Positions 9,805 to 12,688 of a stretch of 12,688 nucleotides of DNA are shown here, piece by piece. Origin of the DNA: Clarireedia homoeocarpa (lineage: Eukaryota; Ascomycota; Leotiomycetes; Helotiales; Rutstroemiaceae); contig LNKV01000149.1 of NCBI GenBank assembly GCA_001465935.1, positions 43,600-56,287 on the forward strand, in the 5' to 3' direction. The position numbers and the translations under genes are program-made. Positions within the stretch are counted from its first letter, which is position 1. Each line of letters starts with the position of its first letter. The notes under the pieces are model-generated. The model made no database searches. It was not told the DNA's origin and was given only the letters and a program-made list of their open reading frames with translations.

Positions 9805-10731
9805 ATGAGTTGGCAGCACAAGATGACAGAGTACACTGGCACTTATACTCCCAGCCCGTCGCTCTTCTTTCTACGCGCGCCTGCACTACAAGTTCAATAC
9901 GGCGGAGCAAGTATCGATCTCGATCCCAAGTTCCGGCCATCATTTCATGCTGCAGAGACGAATCAACTCGACTCAGTCATGGAGCAAAATGATGACCCGA
10001 AAGGCGAGAGAACCCCGAACGATAAAAGCGCCCTCAAACGACCCGGAGTAAAAGATCGGATATTCGGTCGTTGGCATAGATCCAAATATGGGCTTAAAGC
10101 AACCAGAAAGGCACTTGAAAGCACAGCGCATGTACCAAACTTGAAGTCCGCTAACTCGTCCCAACACTCAACCGGGAGATCGAGGGCTGCTACCGAGGTT
10201 TCAAGATTCCTGGAAACACTCCTCGCAACTGCTGACCCTTGGTTCTCACTGAGATGTGATCGTCTTGTTTTGCTCAAAAGCTCAGCGGCTTACTCTACTT
10301 AACAGCAATGACCACCACTCAGCAACGCGTTCTTGATTGGTACCGCATCGGAATTGAATAGCTACCGATTCACAAGATCCAAGCAACGGACAACGTGGAA
10401 GGGTTCAAAACGTTTGTTATGATATTCATCCTGTTCGCTTACGTCTCGCCCGCAGCTAACTCGTTATAGGTCTGATAATATATAGCGACTCATTAAACTA
10501 GCCGCTCAAAAGTCAGCGGATATATACTCCAAATCGCTCAAATTATCCCCCAACTCCCCCAATTTTGAGCTGAAGCACAGTCAAGACTTGAAGAGAATCC
10601 TCGGAACTGTGACGGACCGTGTACTGGTTGTGTCAATTCGTGGATCAGAAAGCATTATAGACTGGATTAGGCTGCGGCAGAAGCCCAGTGGGCGGGCTGC
10701 TAACCCTTTAGGGCTCCACTATATTGGCTAA
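9805..10731 (+). pseudogene. Class-3-lipase-like gene, 5' part only, with two stops
   Basis: Three exons splice in phase: 9805-10255, 10306-10411 and 10470-10731. Introns are 50 nt (GTGATC to CAG) and 58 nt (GTTTGT, GCTAAC branch, TTATAG), giving 272 codons. The last exon encodes LKRILGTVTDRVLVVSIRGS followed by IIDWI. This matches the strand and turn before the catalytic region of fungal class 3 (alpha/beta hydrolase) lipases, where VV-x-RG(T/S)-x-DW is usual. The catalytic GHSxG segment and everything after it are missing: the frame ends at 10731 where the AT-rich block begins. TAG codons interrupt exon 2 (10359-10361, codon 169) and exon 3 (10483-10485, codon 191). Both would be Gln (CAG) before a C-to-T change in CpA context, the change RIP makes. 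The start is uncertain; the ATG at 9979 is an alternative. The N-terminal half is Lys/Arg/Ser-rich and unrecognised. Confidence 0.6.
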
Positions 10732-10734
10732 GAA

Positions 10735-12688
10735 AATGAAAACCTAGTTTACAATCTATAGATTATTTATAGCTTGTATATTATTTATTATCTAGTAGAT
10801 TATTTGTTATTTAATATCTTTTAAAAATATATTTAAATTTAAATATTTTAGAAATTTATTAAAAAACTAATTATTAAGATTAGAATTTAAATATTAAATT
10901 AAATAATTTTTCTAATTATTTTAATTTTATTTAAAAAATTTTATTTTATAATATAATAAATAGAAATTTTAAAAATAATTAAATTTATTAATAATAATAA
11001 AATTTAGAATATAATTATAATAAAAAATTTTAAAAAGTTAAAAGAAATTAAAAAGAATAATAATTTTAAATTAAATTTATTAAATAATAATTTAATTAAT
11101 AAAAGTTTATAAAATAAATTAAATAAAAATAATTTAATTAATAATAATTTAAAAAAATTAAAAATAATAATAATTATAACTTTTAAATTTATAAAGATTA
11201 ATAATAATTTAAATTTATTAAATATTATTAAAAAAGATTATTAAATTAAAAATTTATATTTATTAAATTATTATATATTTAATATTTTTCTTATAAATTA
11301 AAATAAAAAAATTTATTAAAAATAATTATTATTTAAACTTTAATATTAAATTAAAGTTATAAGAAGTTTTTTTATTAATAAATAATAACGAGTTATAAAA
11401 AAGATTTAGAGATATTATAATTAAAAAATATATTTAAATATATTTAAATTTATATAAATAAAATTAATATAAATAGACTTTTACTTTTTAAATAAATCTT
11501 TAAATATAAAATAAATAAAGATAATTTCTTTATTAAATTTAAAATAAAACTTTATATAAAAAAAATTTATAAGAAATTAAAAATAATATATATATAATAA
11601 TATTAATAATATAAACTTTTAAAATTATTATAATAATTATTATAACGTTTAATTTTAAAATAAAATAATATAATATTATTAATATTTTTATTAATATATT
11701 ATTAAATTTACTAATTTATTATAAATATTTATTAGAATTTAATAAACTTAAATTTATTTTTTTTATTTAATAAACTTTTTATAAATTTAAGTTTTTATTT
11801 AATTTATAATATTCTCTTTTTATTTTAGTTTTAAAAGAATTAAAAATATATTAAATATTAAATATTAATTATTTATTTATTAATAATTAATTAACTTTTA
11901 TATTCTATATTAATAATATTAATATTATTTATTATTTAAAGTATATTGAATAAATAGATTATTTCGAATATAAATTAATATAATATTTTAAACTAAAAGT
12001 TATAAATAAAATTAATTACTTTCTTAATATTTATATTATTAAAAATAAAAAAAATAAAATTTTTTATTTAATTTAAAGTTTATATATTTAAAAACTTTAA
12101 AAATAATTTTAAATTAAATTATTTAAATTTATTATAACTTTATTATTATTAATTAATTTATTAAATTTAATAATATAATATTATAATTATAATTAAAAGT
12201 ATATTAAAATTATATTAATTTTTTAATTTATAATAATATATTTATAAAATAGATTTAAATATACTTTAAAATTATTAATTATAAAATAAAAATTAAATAT
12301 AAAAAGAAAGTATTTTATATTATTTAAATAGTTTTAAAGTTTATATAAAATAATATTTTATAAAAAAATATTTTAATTAGATTGATATATTATATAATTT
12401 ATTTAAATATAATTATTATATTATTTTCTTTTTCGAAAAAAAACTTATTTTTAAATAATAAAAAGAATAATTTAAAATTAATAAAAGAAATAAATTAAAA
12501 GAAATAAAAAAAAGAAGTTTTTATTTAAATTATTTATCTTTTAATTTATTTATTAATTTTAATTATATTTAAATTATAATAATTATTAAATTAATAAAAT
12601 AATAATAAATATAAATATAAATTAATAAAAAAGAGAGTTATTAAAATATTATATAAAATATATAAATTCTTTGAAATTAATAAACTTA
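10735..12688. repeat. AT-rich RIP-type block (right)
   Basis: It has the same character as the left block: nearly only A and T, C mostly followed by T or G, G mostly preceded by A, and no gene. The change from normal DNA is abrupt, within roughly 60-100 bases after 10731, and falls inside what should be the body of the lipase-like gene. I infer that a repeat inserted there, or recombined with this locus, and was later mutated by RIP. No element ends or coding remnants can be recognised, and the block runs to the end of the window. Confidence 0.8.

Overview
The window looks like nuclear DNA of a filamentous ascomycete (Pezizomycotina). Three things point there: short introns of about 39-83 nt with GTRNG-type donors and CTRAC-like branch sites; two flanking blocks made almost only of A and T with the dinucleotide bias left by repeat-induced point mutation (RIP); and a chimeric terpene synthase of the kind known mainly from ascomycetes. 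No tRNA, rRNA or CRISPR was seen.

Layout. 1-~1870 is an extremely AT-rich, RIP-type block without genes. 1871-2856 is normal-composition upstream DNA. 2857-5155 (+) is the main gene, a bifunctional terpene synthase with an N-terminal class I cyclase and a C-terminal prenyltransferase. Continuous reading appears broken at 3217 and 3576, but two spliceosomal introns (3179-3229 and 3516-3576) restore one 728-residue protein; removing the first also recreates the Asp-rich motif D-D-F-C-E. 5156-5356 is an unexplained open stretch in the same frame right after the stop. 5510-9133 (-) holds a long multi-intron gene of unknown function. It has acidic, Cys-containing and possibly permuted-papain-like (LRAT/NlpC-like) parts and several frame problems, so it is probably decayed. 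9279-9655 is a ~375 bp element with ~65 bp terminal inverted repeats, probably a MITE. 9805-10731 (+) is the 5' part of a class-3-lipase-like gene with two in-frame TAG codons, cut off where the second AT-rich block (~10735-12688) begins.

How it fits together. The terpene synthase looks complete. By family knowledge it would condense C5 units to a C20 or C25 diphosphate in one domain and cyclise it in the other. No P450, oxidoreductase, transferase or transporter is visible, so within this window it is an orphan backbone gene. Its neighbours look degenerate and it sits in an island between RIP-mutated blocks. That suggests either a selectively kept synthase or a relic cluster in a fast-evolving genome compartment. 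The product cannot be predicted from the sequence alone, and one metal-binding motif (NSE) carries an unusual Gln.
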